From Pachypanchax playfairii (Eukaryota > Chordata > Actinopteri > Cyprinodontiformes > Aplocheilidae): a stretch of DNA of 64,000 bases. Shown here piece after piece: positions 22,201 to 37,200 of this stretch. The stretch covers positions 1,703,768-1,767,767 of the forward strand of contig SSNP01000093.1 of NCBI GenBank assembly GCA_006937955.1, given 5' to 3'. How positions within the stretch are numbered: position 1 is the first letter of the stretch; every line of letters begins with the position of its first letter. The position numbers were made by a program, and so were the translations under genes. The notes beneath the pieces are model-generated. The model did no database searches. It was not told where the DNA came from and saw nothing but the letters and a program-made list of their open reading frames with translations.

Positions 22201-25200
22201 ACTTCTAATATTGTGAAGACAGATGGACAGAAGGCTGCTGATCTTCTCTCCTTTGTGAAAATGTACATATTCAGGCTCCTGTAGTTGTTGTCCTAGATAA
22301 ATCACAGGTAACTGATGGAGCATCAGATTGTTTTATGCCTGCAGTGTGCCATCTGATTAAAATGTCTCGTCCTGTGTGGTATTTTTTTCAGCTCCACAGT
22401 GTTCTTTGGGTGGGGAGAACCAGCTGCTTGTACACTCTGACATCTTCCAGTCTGAGTAAATGGGAAGTGGATGACAACTCTGAACACCACATTCTCAGCT
22501 GGGACACCCGCAGAGCTTTGACTGAGAGTATTGTGGATTCCATTTGGGTCAGTTCAGATACACGCCTCACCACCATGCAGACAAACAATACAGCTGTATA
22601 TACAACAAGAAGCACCATGATGTTCCACGATGCATGGTGCATGATGGTGCACGGTGCATGGTGGTGCACGATGCATGGTGCATGATGGTGCACCATGCAT
22701 CGTGCACCGGTGCCTCATAATGTCTCATTGAGCTGCATGGTGCACCATCATGCACCATGCATGGTGCACCATCATGCACCATGCATCGTGCACCACCATG
22801 CACCGTGCACCATCATGCACCATGCATCGTGGAACATCATGGTGCTTCTTGTTGTATATACAGCTGTATTGTTTGTCTGTATTTTGTTTGCACCATCATG
22901 CACCATGCAGCTCAATGAGACATTATGAGGCACCGTTCAATAACAAGGAGAACACTAGTGTTGTTTGTAAACACAGTTAATTCAGTCTTACTACTCCATA
23001 GTGTTATAGTAGTATAGTATAAGAAGTAAGTATTTTATATGTGCAGTACTTGTAACTGCAGCACACTAAATGTAACATGATTGAATTATTACAGAAAATA
23101 TGACTAACGCTTGTTTCACCAGGGGTCAGAGAGCAACTATGAGGAGCTGAAGGACGGGGCAAATGTTGCCTACCTGGACATGAAGTTAAGCCAGTGAGTT
23201 ATTCTTTCTGTATGTGCACGTGTGTGAGAGCATGAAACCTGCAGAGCAGCTCACTACTATTACAACAGTCCTGATAAATGGAGCAGACTCAGTTGAATTC
23301 CAGTTAGCAGGACGGAACACACACATCTCCAGGTGTGAAGAATTACTGCAGGATCATCAAATCAAACTTTAAAAGATGGATGAGGTGCCACGATAATTAG
23401 AAAAATTAAAGCTGCAAGCGGTGACGGCGGCCCTTGAACCTTGGCGACGCTCCGGCCTGCACAGCCACCGCCTCCCAAGAGCATCTCCCCTCCCGCGGAC
23501 CTGCCCCCTGAAATGTTAGAAAAAACTGCTGCAGTGCACTGAAGATTACTTTGGTCCAAAATGACCGACCTTCTGCGAGAAGCAGATCTCGTGTCACGCA
23601 ACTGTTTTTTAAGGGTGTCATATATCAAAAATATCTGCCAATTTTTGGAAAAATGGGTCCAACAATTGAAAAGGGACAAATGTTTGAAGATCCATAGGAG
23701 CAGTTGTTCAATCCTATAGGATAGACGGAGTTAGCTGAAGAGCCACTGCGTAGAACATGAGTAGATAAATAATGTTCAAAAGCAAGAACAGTTAAAAGAC
23801 TCCTTGTGGACAAAAGTCCCAGCTGTAGGATGAAAACTGTGGGTCTGTGTGTATTTACATATGACCTGAACAGTTAAAAATATGCACAAAAATTCCAAAA
23901 GACAGATGCAAGTAATCAAAAGGGAGAGCAGCTTGAACCTTTCTACATGATCTTTCATCTACCGTGAATAATGACAGGCCCGTTGTGCTAATATTCCACA
24001 TCATGAAGGTTTTGGACAGACTCATATACGGCTACTTGAATAAACAAATAAGCATGTATGAAGCCACTATAGTTTACCTACTGCTGTTTGGTTTGTAAAG
24101 ACACCTTTAACACCTGCTTCAACAAAACCACTGTCTGACTGTACAAAGCAGTTCTTTGATTTTTCCAGCACATTTAACACATTAGCCTGTTTTAATACCT
24201 GTACAAACAGACCACAGTTTGTAGACATGAAGACCTTTGAGCACCTTGTGCTGACCCACCTCAAACACATCACGGACCCTCATCTGGACCCCCTGCAGTT
24301 CACCTACAGAGCCAACAGGTCTGAGTCCTTCTGCTTCCTGGTTACCATCATCTCTCAAGACTTTCAGTGGGAGATGAACATCAACTCTCACCAGAGGATG
24401 TACTTCCTGCAACAACTGAGGAAGTTCAGTGTAACGGCGTGCAGCCATTATGCTGACATTCAACCTCCCAACATCGATGATGGTGCATTTCTAGACCTCC
24501 ATCATCGAGTCCATCCTCACCTCCTCCATCACCATCTGGTTCCCTGCAGGGATGTAATGTTTTTGTTTGTGTTAGTTTGTGTTTTGGACACGCCCGTCTC
24601 TGAGCAGGAAATGAAAACATCAGATGACTCTCACTGAAAAACCTTTTAGATGGTTTGTGAGTACAATCTGTTTGACGGTACTGTGTGTGGATGTTCTGAG
24701 CCCACACTGTGTTCTACGTGTTTTCAGAACCGGCCTGGTGGTTTTGGCTGCAGCCTGGCACCCGTCAGACACCCCTTGCCTGGCCTACTACTGCCTGGTC
24801 AGTCTGCAGGACAGTGGCGCCTCCATCTCCGACCAGTTCATTGTTGAGGTGACAAAGTACAGCTGTCCATTCCAGGTCAGTCTCCGTCCTGACGCCATGA
24901 TGCAGACCGCTGGACTCACTCTGTGTACTTCTGTCTGAGATGGAGATCAACCTGTTGGCTCTGTGTTCAGAAGTCAGACAACACAAGAACTGTGATTGTG
25001 TTTTAGAAGGAAATTACAAAAATAAATGTAATCTGGAATTTCAGTTTTTTCCCAAACTGCTAGATTCAGCTGACATGGCTCCACCAGATCATTGTGTCGA
25101 GTTTACATACAATAATCTGGAACTGCTCCGTCTGTAAAAGGGAGGGACATCTGGTATAATATTTTAAACTGATTTAAGGACACACCAGCAAGTGTCTGCC

Positions 25201-28200
25201 TATCATCATTTGTCTTTAGTCAGTCACAAGCTCTTATAAATCCAGTCAGGAGTAAAACAAACACTGTTACCATCAAGAAATGTATAAAGTTCTTCCCTTT
25301 GCTCATTTGTCAACCAGATTCAATATCCGCTTTTATACATCCACCAGCGCGGCCATGTTTGCTTTGCTTTGTCTGGACACTTGCTGCCAATCACACCTGA
25401 ACACCCGCCCCAAAGCACAATGCTAACACATGATTGGTCTGAACATTTTTTGACCGAGGAAGACGGTTTAGTTTGAGCAGTACAAGATAGATTTTCATGG
25501 ATTTGGAAAACTCCTAATCTCACGAGGACCTGTCTTGTAGCACAAGGTCAGGATCCAAATGTTTTCCACAGAGAAAAATTGTTTTTTTAAGTCTTTAGTT
25601 TCTTGCCGAGGCAGCAGGTCTGCGTCTATGAAGCAGCCTCACGCTGTTTGTTGTTTTCATAAAGAAGAAACTGTAACTGTAAATTTAGACTTTGTATTTG
25701 TGAATTCATGAAGTTGGAACTTTTAAATCTATATCTCATAGAGAACAGACACAAAGAGTTTATAAATTGCTAATGCTAACGATGAATACACATCTTTTTG
25801 ACAGAAACCTCACGCGTCTGCCGGGGCGGGAAGTCTCTGGTGGTGGAGTAAATAAAAAACATTTGATAGTGCAGCTCTGGTTTAAAGAAACACAGAAATA
25901 AAAAAAGAACCTCCGATCGTTGTTTCTCTGTTAGTGCTGCAGCAGTCAGATAAACCGTTTGACTTCCGGTGGTGACGGAAATTTAGAAAACAAGCCAGTG
26001 ACAAATCCCAGTGTTTATAAGACAGACACTGCTGAGATTGTTTATATCATTTAAACAAATGATTGCAGTCGGAGTGTTTTGTAGTTCCTGCGCTGGTGCT
26101 GGGAGTTTTGCTGTTTTACTGACAGTTAATTACAGTCCTGTAAACGTTTCTTTGGCAACAACTGTTTGTTAGAGCTTGTAAATGTCTTAACAGGGACATG
26201 AATAACATGCACGGAGTTTCGCTCTGAGCAACTCCAGTCAAACCCGTTTTATCATACGTGTTGAAGTAAACAGATTCTGTTTCCTGCAGAGACTGTAAAC
26301 TGTTTGCTCTGCTGTTTTAACAGTTCTTTGTTAATCAGAAATAAGTGATGCTGATAGTTTGTTTCCATTCTCCGGGGGGTTTCTGCAGAGTGAGGAGGCC
26401 CTGCAGGCGACGCACTTTGTGCTGCCCTGGTCCCCCGGCTCCACCGCCTTCCTATACAACGAGGACCTGGTGTTCGCCTGCTCTACAGGCACCAGCAGAG
26501 ACCTGCTGCCGGATGAGAAGATCAGCTTTAACTCACCGGGTGAGGCGTGGCTGCCATGTGTTGGAAATGTCCACATACATTAAGAGGAAAATTATATTTA
26601 AAAATCATGTGTGGAAAACACACAACTACTAAACTACAGCAAAAAGCCACATCTGTTCTCTGTGTCGAGATCCATCAGATCTGTGAACTGGGTGTGTCTG
26701 ATATTTACTGACTGGTCCTTCTCCTCTGGGTGTGTCCAAACATTTGCCTGTCGCTCTGACAATGTAAAGAAAGTAAAAATAACATTATATTAAGTGTTTC
26801 TGTCCTGAGAGACTTTATTAAATAGGTAAAATGTATTTATGGAAAAATATAGAAACAAAAATAAACTATATATCTGTTTATTGAAGTCCAGACTGTAGAA
26901 CGGCACGTGTGTAGCACATCTCTACAGGTAGCATATTTCAACAGAACACCGGTTCCAGCAACAGCTGTCTGCGACACATCTGCAGAAAAGTTATTTAGTA
27001 CTGATTTAAGAGTTTATAACTATTAAAGATGCTCTTTATCCTTCAATCGTCAAACACTGCAACATTTTTTAGTTTTTATGCTTAACATTGAGGTGGAAGA
27101 AGAACTTCACAATAAAAGCAGGGATTTTGAGCTTTGAGGAGTTTTCTTTATTTGTGGCTCGTAAGTAAAGCCTTAAAAATATTGACTATGTTGACAATTT
27201 TTCCTAAAATCTTTAGGTTAAAAAAACTTTCACATGATTATTAGGTGCATCTGAGTTCTTAGAGTGAGTTTTACATCAAGAAGAACCAAACTGTACAATA
27301 TGGTATAAAAATTGAGTATATGTGAAAGAGTTTCTCCAACATTTCACACAGAAACATTGTAGGTGGCTTTCATCAGACATTAAGGAAGTAAAGGACGAGT
27401 CGTCTGCATGTAGAAAAGACTTTTGTTTCTTCCTTCCTGAGTTTCGTCATGTGACATGATGGTATTTTACACTCGTTTTCAGTCAGTGTAACAGAAAGTA
27501 TGTGTGTGTGTTTAGGGGACGGTATATGTGGAGCAGGCTGCTGTGCCGACCTGCCGGTGTTTTTCTCTCAGAACAGCGGCCTGGTGACGGTGGTGGTCCG
27601 AGAGAGCGCTTCCATCCTGCCGGAGACCATGGAGGACTCGCTCTGTTCGTCGCTGGCTGCAGCTCCTGAGGTGATGCAAGCACAGCTGTAGCTTTTCACA
27701 TACCAAGTAACTGCCAGAACCTTTTCCTGCAATTACACAGCAGGAGTTTTATCTAAGAAAAACTGTCAGTCAGATGTAGTAGTTATAAACCAATTATAAC
27801 CAAGATAATAAGCATCATGTTTCCATCAACACATCCAGAGAAATGGACCCTGTCTGTAGAAGCTGGTCCTGCGGTTGTTCTGCATACACTGAAACTAAAC
27901 TGAACGGAGGAGATGATGAAGATTACTGATGGTGGGACTGGGAGAATTTTACATCCACAACAATCCACACTTTGGAGAAAAATAAACCAACACAGATCCA
28001 CATGATTATCCAGTTGATTGTAGTTATATTTGTCTGAATTTTATCATTTGGATGCTCCAGGTTGCCATGGAAACTCCAACCAGAACAGAGCCTGTAGCCC
28101 TGGAGGATAAGACCAAGCTGCTGAAGGCTGCTTTTCTGCAGTTCTGTCGGTAAGTGAAGTTTGAAATAGTTATTTTTACAAAAATAAACAATGTTGTAAA

Positions 28201-31200
28201 AAGATGACTGTATTTGTTCCGTCTGCATCAGGAATGACCGGGTGGGAGCTCAGACGGTCACTGATGAGCTCTTCTCCCCTGACACTGATGGAGAGGAGGG
28301 AGCTGAGCTGGACAGCATCGTGACTCAGATCAATCTGGACCTGGTGGATGATTACCCGGCCTCGGACCCTCGCTGGGCTGAGTCTGTCCCAGACGGTGAG
28401 GAGAGCAGAAAAAACACCAGCCGCTCTCGAGTTTATAAAAAAAAACTCTTTCTGTTTTGTCTCTACCTTCAAACCCCCAAAAATGTGTCACCGTGTGACA
28501 GAAAAGACTCCTGTTAGCAGCTTCACATGCTCACAATATGATGACAAACCAGTCTTGAGGGTTCGCAGACACAAATAGCTGGTTGGTTGTCAGGAGGCAC
28601 CGCTGTAAATTAAAGGTGTGTGTGTGCGCACGTGCATGTGTGTGTGTTTGTGTGCATGCGTGAGTGACAGCAGCTTATTTCAGAGCTCAAAGAAAGATCC
28701 TGTTGACCTGCAGCTGATAACCTGGCTCTTCCAGATCTATGTGTAGCCCCACGTGTCCAGTCTGTGTTACACAATAATCTGGAACTGCTTCGTGTGAAAC
28801 CGTCTATAAAAGGGAGGGACATCAGTTATAATATTTTAAGCTGATTGGAGGATGCAAGTGTCTTCCTATCATGATTTGTCTTTAGCCAATCTCAGTAAAT
28901 CAAGCTCTTATGACTCCAACCCACTGAGTCAGAACATCTAACCCTAACCCTAACCCTAACCCTAACCCTAACCAATCAATCAATCAACCTCATCAAGTCT
29001 TTTATTTGAATCATTCTCTGGTTCTGATATATTAATGAAGCAGTGTTGCTACAACCAGCTGATATACAGAGTTTCACTGTTTTATCAATGAAAACACCAA
29101 CTCACTAATACTTTTAATGTCCATGTAAGATGGAAACAAACATCTGCTTCCTGTTTCATCACTTCCTGTTTCACACTGAGACTGAAGCTCATAAAAACAT
29201 TCATACTCGTCTTATAAGAGTCAAACACACAAATCAGTTCCATCCATTTTCTAAACCTGCTTCTTCCTGTTCAGGGTCTCAAGGAGCTGGTGTCTATCTC
29301 CAGCGGTTACTGGGCAAGAGGCAGGGGACACCCTGGACATGTCACCAGTCCAACACAGGGACACAGAGATAAACAAACAACCATTCACACCTAGGGACAG
29401 TTTAGAGTTGCCAATTAACCTCTTGTATGTTTTTGGACTGTGGGAGAAAACCCACACATGCACGGGGAGAACATGTTAACTCCATGCTGAAAGGCCTCAG
29501 CCTGGAATCAAACCCAGGACCTTCTCGTTGCAAGGCAGCTCTACCAACTGCACCACCGTGCAGCCCAAATCTGCACCATATTTCATTCAACAAAGTTATA
29601 AAACTTCTAAAGGTTTTATCGAGACCTGAACGAGTCAGAGACATTAAAAGTTGTCGAGTTAAAAAACTGGAATTTTAATCCTGAAAATCAGATCTAATCC
29701 ACAAAGTCTTTGTTTTGTCAGGATCTTCATTTATTCTGGAAACTGAAAAATCTTCATAAATCGTCTCCATTCTGTTAAACTGACCTAAATCAGAAATGTT
29801 TTAAGTGAAGTTAATGACTCAGAAGATTCAACTTGATGTGGAACGGTTTGTTTTTATTTTAAGAATCATTCAGTAAATCTGGTCGGACAGCGTCCTTTAT
29901 CGGAGGGTGTTTAATGGAAAAGTTTCTGTAAACAAGCAGATTTACATTAACATGTTTGTTTCTTCACTGCAGAGAGTGCAGGTTTTCCTCTCACGTCCCT
30001 CATCATCCTCCACCAACTGGAAGATAAGATGAAGGCTCATGGTTGCTTCATGGACTTCCTGCTCCAGGTAAAGACCCTCTCCTCTTACACAGTGTCAACT
30101 TAATAAATATATTTTAGTGATTTGTTGTTCTTAGCTGGAGGGTGGGACATCTGATTTATGTTTTATAATCCAACATTTATTATAATCCCTGAAGAGCTTA
30201 AATCTTTTTACAGGACAAGTCTCAGAATTAAAACAGCTCCAATATAAATTAAAATATAATTAACAAACCTTTAACTTTGATTTTAACACATTTATGTGAG
30301 TCACATGTGATCTAGACAGTCATTATCCACATGGATTTGGAAGAGGGTGTTTCATGAGGAGTCGTGAGTGACTTTAACCAACAGCTCAGTGTTCTGCCCC
30401 GAGGACGAGGGGTGAGGAAGAGGAGGATGTTTTTATTTAGAGGTTTATTCATCAATCTGTTAATTGTTTTTATTAGAAACGGAGTCAGTTTTAGGATTTT
30501 TCTCATTTACACTTTCACTTTATCTCTCGCTGGATTTGCTGAGAAAACTTTGGCAGTTAAAGGTTTAACGTTGTTCAGATGAGACGTCAGTATAACTCGT
30601 TCTGCCTGATGATGTCAGTGTTCTGAGATTTCATCAAGAAGGAGCCTGAAACTGGAGCTTCTTACAGGAGATCCAGTCCAAACCTTTGAACATACCCCGT
30701 CTCAGATCACATGATGCTTTCAGATTATGTTGCCATGGTGATCCAGCTGGGCTCTTTGCTTTTGACTCAACATGGCTGCTTCAATACGCCATCGTGGTTT
30801 CATCCCTCGCAGCATCTTACACATTCATCAGTGACTCATCACTCTCCTGCAGGTGGGTCTGTTGGACCGACTCAGCCAAGTAACAGTGCGTTCATCTCCC
30901 ATGGCAACGCGCCTGCTGCTTTGTGAACATGCCGAGAAGCTGCAGGCAGCCATGGTGCTGAAGAACCACCACACCAAACACGCCGAGCTGGTGAACCGGG
31001 CCATCAGCACGGCGCTGCAGAGGAGCAACACGTCGGTGCCCCCCAGCCTCACAGCAGCTGACGTCTTCTTCAGAGAGGTGTGTGTCAGTGTGGGTGTGGC
31101 TCAAGGTGCAGCGTAGAAGTAGGACTAACTGTTGTCCTGATTGTCCCCCAGGTGTCTCAGATCTCGTCTGTGTTTGACTGTCTGCTGGAGGAGGAGGAAC

Positions 31201-34200
31201 GGAGTCTGAAGGACAACCCGGTAGATTCTGTGCAGTGGGCTGAGGTGGTCCTCACCGTTAACAGCATCATCAAGGTAAACATCTGATGTTCAACCAGAGG
31301 AGGGAGACAGAGCAACAATGTCATAGATCTGATGCTGTGTGTGTGCAGGACATGCTTCAGGCTGCAGCTCAGTACAGAGAGATCAAAGCTTCCATGTACA
31401 GAGCTTCTGAAGCTGCAGAGCCTGAATATATTCCATGGACAGGTAGTCTACAACAACCAGAGCATCTTTGATTCTTCCTAAAAACAATAATCAACTAGAC
31501 TGATACATAAATGATTAACCCATTTCTCTGATTTCTTCCTCCTCCAGCCTCCGGTGGTGTTGGAGGTGTTCGCACCATTATCTCCCGCCAGCACGAAATC
31601 ATCCTGCGTTCAGTTTACCCACATGCTGACTCTGAGCTGCGCAGCGCTCTCTGTGAGCAGCTGGTGGCGCTGATGGATATCTACTTGGGTGGCTATGTGG
31701 CTCAGCTGACCTCCGTCCAGAGGCAGCGGCCCTCAGTGGCTCAGCAGGAGCGCTACAACAGCCTGGAGATGGAGTACAGCCAGCGCCGCTCCGAGCTGCT
31801 CGCACCGCTTTGTAAGTAGAGGACCAAACCCCGGTGGTGTCCCATCGGAGTGGGACGCTTTGGGTCTTTACGTGTTGATTGTGACTGTCGTGTTTTGCAG
31901 TGGAGCTGGGTCAGTACCAGTGGGTGGCAGCGCTGGCGGAGAAGTACTGTGACTTCGACATCCTGGTTCAGATGTGTGAGCAGACCGACAATCAGAGCCG
32001 CCTGCAGCACTACATGACAAAGTTTGCTGAGCAGGTGTGTCACTGTAGGAGCAGAGAAGTCCTCTCTGGGTTTGTCCTCATGTAGACTGCTCTCAAACAA
32101 ACCTGTAAATATATTAAACATCACATCCAGTTCCATGCTGCAGGTTTCAGAGGTTAGAAAAACTCAAGCTGCTTGTATGTGATGAATTACATCACAGACT
32201 GAATTATTTACAGGAGCATGTTGGAAACACTGGAATTATTCAGGAAGTGATGTCCAACCCTCGTCCTCCAGGGCCGCCATCCTGCATGCATCTCTGCTCC
32301 AGCATGCCGGATCGAAATCAACCATGGATTGTAGGGTTCTGCAGAACTTGAAGAAGAACCACAGAATCAGGTGTGATGGAGCAGGGGTCCATCTGAAACA
32401 TGCTGGATGGTGGCCCTTGTGGATCAGGAAACATTTTTAAAACTCATTTAAATTGACAAAGTCAAGGTTTAGTTCCAGGAAGGCCCCAGAGAGGGGAGGT
32501 CCTCTTTCAGGTCTCAGATCAGTAAACATGCTGCAGATTCTGAAACAGAGGAAGTTGTACTACAGTTTAAAATCTGGAACAACGTGCTGCATTATTGTGT
32601 TTTATTTTAGTAGATGCTGACAATCATGTTAGCATGTTGTAATAACCAGCATCAGACACACTGACCTGCTGCTGCTTCTGCTGCAGAACTTTTCAGACTT
32701 CCTGTTTCGCTGGTACATGGAGAAGGGGAAGAGAGGGAAGCTGCTGTCCCAGCCGACGGCGTACCATCAGCAGCTGGCCAGTTTTCTGCAGGCTCATCAA
32801 CACCTGAGCTGGCTGCACCACGTCCATGTGCACGACTATGAAAGTGTATGTAACACTCTCACTCTTCTATGTCCTTCTATGTTTGAGAAACTAAGAAGGG
32901 TTTTCTCAAAACATTACACTTTAAACCTAACAACACTCTCAGACAAAGACTAGTTCACTGGAAGGACAAGACCCCCAAACACAAAGACAGCTGTGTGGTC
33001 GATGCAGTCCAGTGCAGTGAAGAATGTTCAGCCCTATATGATGGAGAAACCAAACAGCAGCTTCACAAAAGAATGGCACAACACAGAAGAGCGAATACAG
33101 GACAGGATTCAGCAGTACACCTACACCTCAAGGACAAAGGACACTGTTTTGAGGACAATAATGTCCACATTTTGGACAGGGAAGATAGATGGTTTGAGAG
33201 AGGAGTGAAAGAAGCCATCTATGTAAAACATGTAAAACCATCATTAAACAGAGGAGGTCTCATATTTCATCTTTCAAACACCTACACTGCAGTCCTTACC
33301 TGTCTTCACAGAAACTCACACCTCAAGGCAGGTGATCAGGACAGAGACCAGGCTGGCTTTGATGGGGACCTGATAGGGTCGTCAGGCTCTACGACCCCAT
33401 GGAGAGCCACAGTCTCCTCCCCTTCCAGTCGGCCCATGGGTCCCCTGAACGAAAAAATAATGAATGGAAGTCAATGGAACGATAAAAGTTATTTTCTGGT
33501 CCACTTTCTCTTACATCCTGAATCACACATATGTTGTACCGCAATATAAATGAAAAATAATGATGAACGTTTTGACCGGGTCTATCAAGTGGATTCGGAT
33601 TTATTTATTTTAAAAACTTTGTAATTAAAATGACTACAAACGTTTTTACGCGACAATGCCGGTGTGTTTTGTACCTGGATGTTTAATGTTCCTTCCTTCG
33701 TCCTGATAGAAGGAGGTGAAGCTCGCTAAACTCACCGCCATTGTTCCTATTCTGATTCTTCTCCTTCTGAGCGCTATGGTGACGTCAATTTTGCGAGACA
33801 AGTGGTTGTAGTCTGATACATGTCGAAACTGATCGCTTTCTCTGCATCAAAACTTGTCTTTACAACTCACAGACATCATATGTTTGATCCATGGTGCATT
33901 TCAAACTGGATCAGAAAATAACTTTTATCGCTCCATTGACTTCCATTCATTATTTTTTTCGTCCAGGGGACCCATGGACCGGAAGTAGAAGGGCGTGACT
34001 GTGGCTCCCCATTTGGGAATGAAGTGAGGGATAGTCTGGGCCCCTGACGAGCTACCATTATTAAAAACAATGACCTCGTTAGTTGCTCCTAGGTGTGGTT
34101 GTTCTGGTTACAGTTTATAAACCTGCTACTCCCCGATCCTTATTCCAGAACTGATGAATCCTTTTGGATGAAAGGTGAAACACAACAGTCCAGTTGTTTT

Positions 34201-37200
34201 TATTAAACTTTTACAAGATGACTCCGTCCTGTATGAGCGACATGTACACCCTCCCTCCATCATAATTACACTCCTTCCTGTTTGACTGGAGTAAGTTTGC
34301 AGTAGATGCACTCACTGCTGAATTAAGTAAATACAAAGGAAGAAAGTCTTCCAGATGTTTTGATGCTCTGTGTGTAAATCTGTGAGCAGTACTTACTGTA
34401 AACTCTTCTAAACTGCAGCTCCTGTTTGTGTTTGTAATGACTCGTCTAGGCACACAGGACTCTGTACAGCCAGGCCAACACAGAGACGCGTTACTTTGTG
34501 AAGAAGAAAACACTGCTGGCTCTCAGTAAACTGACAGCACTGGCCTCAGACCTGCCAGAGGACCAGCTTACCAAAAAGGTTGATGGTAAGAACATGAGAT
34601 CAGGTCTCAAAGCTTTAGTGGATTCTGATGTAACAGGAGGAGCTTTTCTGTGGGTTTTAAAAACAGACGGTGACTGTTTTATTAGAGGTTTCTATTGTTG
34701 TAGAAACCTCAGATGGAGCCTGTTAACAGTTTCCCTTCAAACCATCTTCATCACAAATGAAGATGAAACTTTTACGATGTTGATGTCAGTCATTATCTTT
34801 ACCTGCTTGCTCCTTATCAAGGTCACGGGGAGCTGGTTTCTATCTCTAGCGGTCATTGGGGGAGAGGCGGAGCTAAACTTAAACAGGTCGCCAGTCTGTC
34901 ACATGATGTTTATGTTGTGAGTTAAATGTTTTAATAAAGACAAGGAAGACATGGTTTTATTCAGGGCTCAGTATTGTGTGTGTGTGGGTTTGTATTTCTG
35001 ACCTCCTGGGGACCCGTTTCCTGACTTTTACTATCTTTCTGGGGTCCGAGGGTTCTTGTGGGGACCGAAGCCTGGTCCCCATGGGGGGGACTCCCCTTTT
35101 TAGGGTTAGGGGTTAGGTTTATAGGTGAGTGGGGGTGCTTCTCCTTCATGCGTGTCAGGATCCATGCATGAAAGCAAAAAAGGTTAAACTTCCTTTTATT
35201 TATTTTTTCTTGGTGTCTCTCAGATGTGCAGATGTTTCTTATTTAAGTCTTTTATCTAAAAGAAAATTTAGGAGAAATTATTTCACAGCTGACACATTTT
35301 TTTCTAGATATGAGAATAAACAAAAAAGGTAAGTTGTTGTGTTTGTAGTTTATGAGTGTGATTCCTTTCTTGAATCAGAAATCATGGAGCAGGAGCGCTT
35401 CCTGCTGCATCAGGAGACTCTGCCCAGACAACTCCTGGAGGAAAAACAGCAGAACCCCGACACCATGCCTCTGCTCAGCGCTCACAACCTAATACAGGTG
35501 AGGTGTAATACAGGTCACCTGCCAACAGACATAACTCATCCTGTGTTTGGGTGAAAGCAGTTCAGACTCGAGTCGGTTCATTCAGTAAATACACTCCAAA
35601 CCAAACTACCTGAAACTAAATTACTGAATGAAGGAGGAAGACGTGGACTTTAATGTTTCTTCTTCTTCAGCTCTACATCTGTGATGACAACAGGCGAGCC
35701 AACGAGTACGACTTCAAGAAGGCTTTGGACTTGCTGGAGTACATAGAAAAGGTAAGTTCCTGTTCCTGTTGTGGACCTTCAGGAAGGCGGCTTCATCGCG
35801 GCTCACGTGTCTCTTCTGTGTTCATGTCGTAGGAGGATGTTGTGGATCTTGATGCTCTGAAGTGTGAGATCTTTGGCAAGGCGCTCAGAAGAGACGAGTA
35901 AGATCCGTCCTGTTTATCACTTCATTCATTTAAAGCAGGACGTCAGTTTAAAAAGTCGAACTGGTATTTAGTCTCACAGTTTAGCTGTACAGACGCTTTT
36001 CCTCTGTTTTAAGGCTTTCAGCCAATCAAACGTCAGATGTAGTATATACCATGTAATACTACTTGAGGTATCTAAGTAAAGATATCTCAGGGTCTTGGTG
36101 TGCTCACAACAACACATCATTCTGATCATTTAAACTCGAGACGAGTGTGTTTTTGTAAAAGCAGCTGACAGTGTCCGGTCAACAAGAACCACTAGCAGAG
36201 ATTCATCACCATAATACTACATACACCATAATACTACGTACACCATAATACTACGTACACCATAATACTACGTACACCATAATACTACGTACACCATAAT
36301 ACTACGTACACCATAATACTACGTACACCATAATACTACGTACACCATACTACCTACGTTAATACTACATACAGCATAATACTACACACCTTAATACTAC
36401 ACACCTTAGTACTACATACACCATAGTACTACACACCTTAATACTACATACACCATAATACTACGTACACCATAATACTACGTACACCATACTACCTACG
36501 TTAATACTACATTCAGCATAATACTACACACCTTAATACTACATACCTTAATACTACATACAGCATAGTACTACACACCTTAATACTACATACACCATAA
36601 TACTACACACCTTAATACTACATACAGCATAATACTACACACCTTAATGCTACATACACCATAGTACTACACACCTTAATACTACATACAGCATAATACT
36701 ACACACCTTAATACTACACACCTTAGTACTACATACCTTAATACTACATACAGCATAATACTACACACCTTAATACTACATACACCATAGTACTACACAC
36801 CTTAATACTACATACAGCATAGTACTACACACCTTAATACTACATACAGCATAATACTACACACCTTAATACTACACACCTTAGTACTACACACCTTAAT
36901 ACTACATACACCATAGTACTACACACCTTAATACTACATACAGCATAATACTACGTACACCATAATACTACGTACACCATAATACTACGTACACCATAAT
37001 ACTACGTACACCATAATACTACGTACACCATACTACCTACGTTAATACTACATACAGCATAATACTACACACCTTAATACTACATACAGCATAATACTAC
37101 ACACCTTAATACTACACACCTTAGTACTACATACCTTAATACTACATACAGCATAATACTACACACCTTAGTACTACATACACCATAGTACTACACACCT

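Noticed and set aside
22335..22980. Several His/Cys-rich open frames over the palindromic repeat
   Set aside because: They are products of the CACCATGCA-type repeat running out of nup133 exon 6 or through the intron 6 palindrome and are not genes.
32993..33549. A host GIY-YIG endonuclease gene
   Set aside because: The translation matches the C-terminal domain of fish Penelope-like retroelements, is frameshifted upstream, and lies in a nup133 intron beside other transposon pieces.
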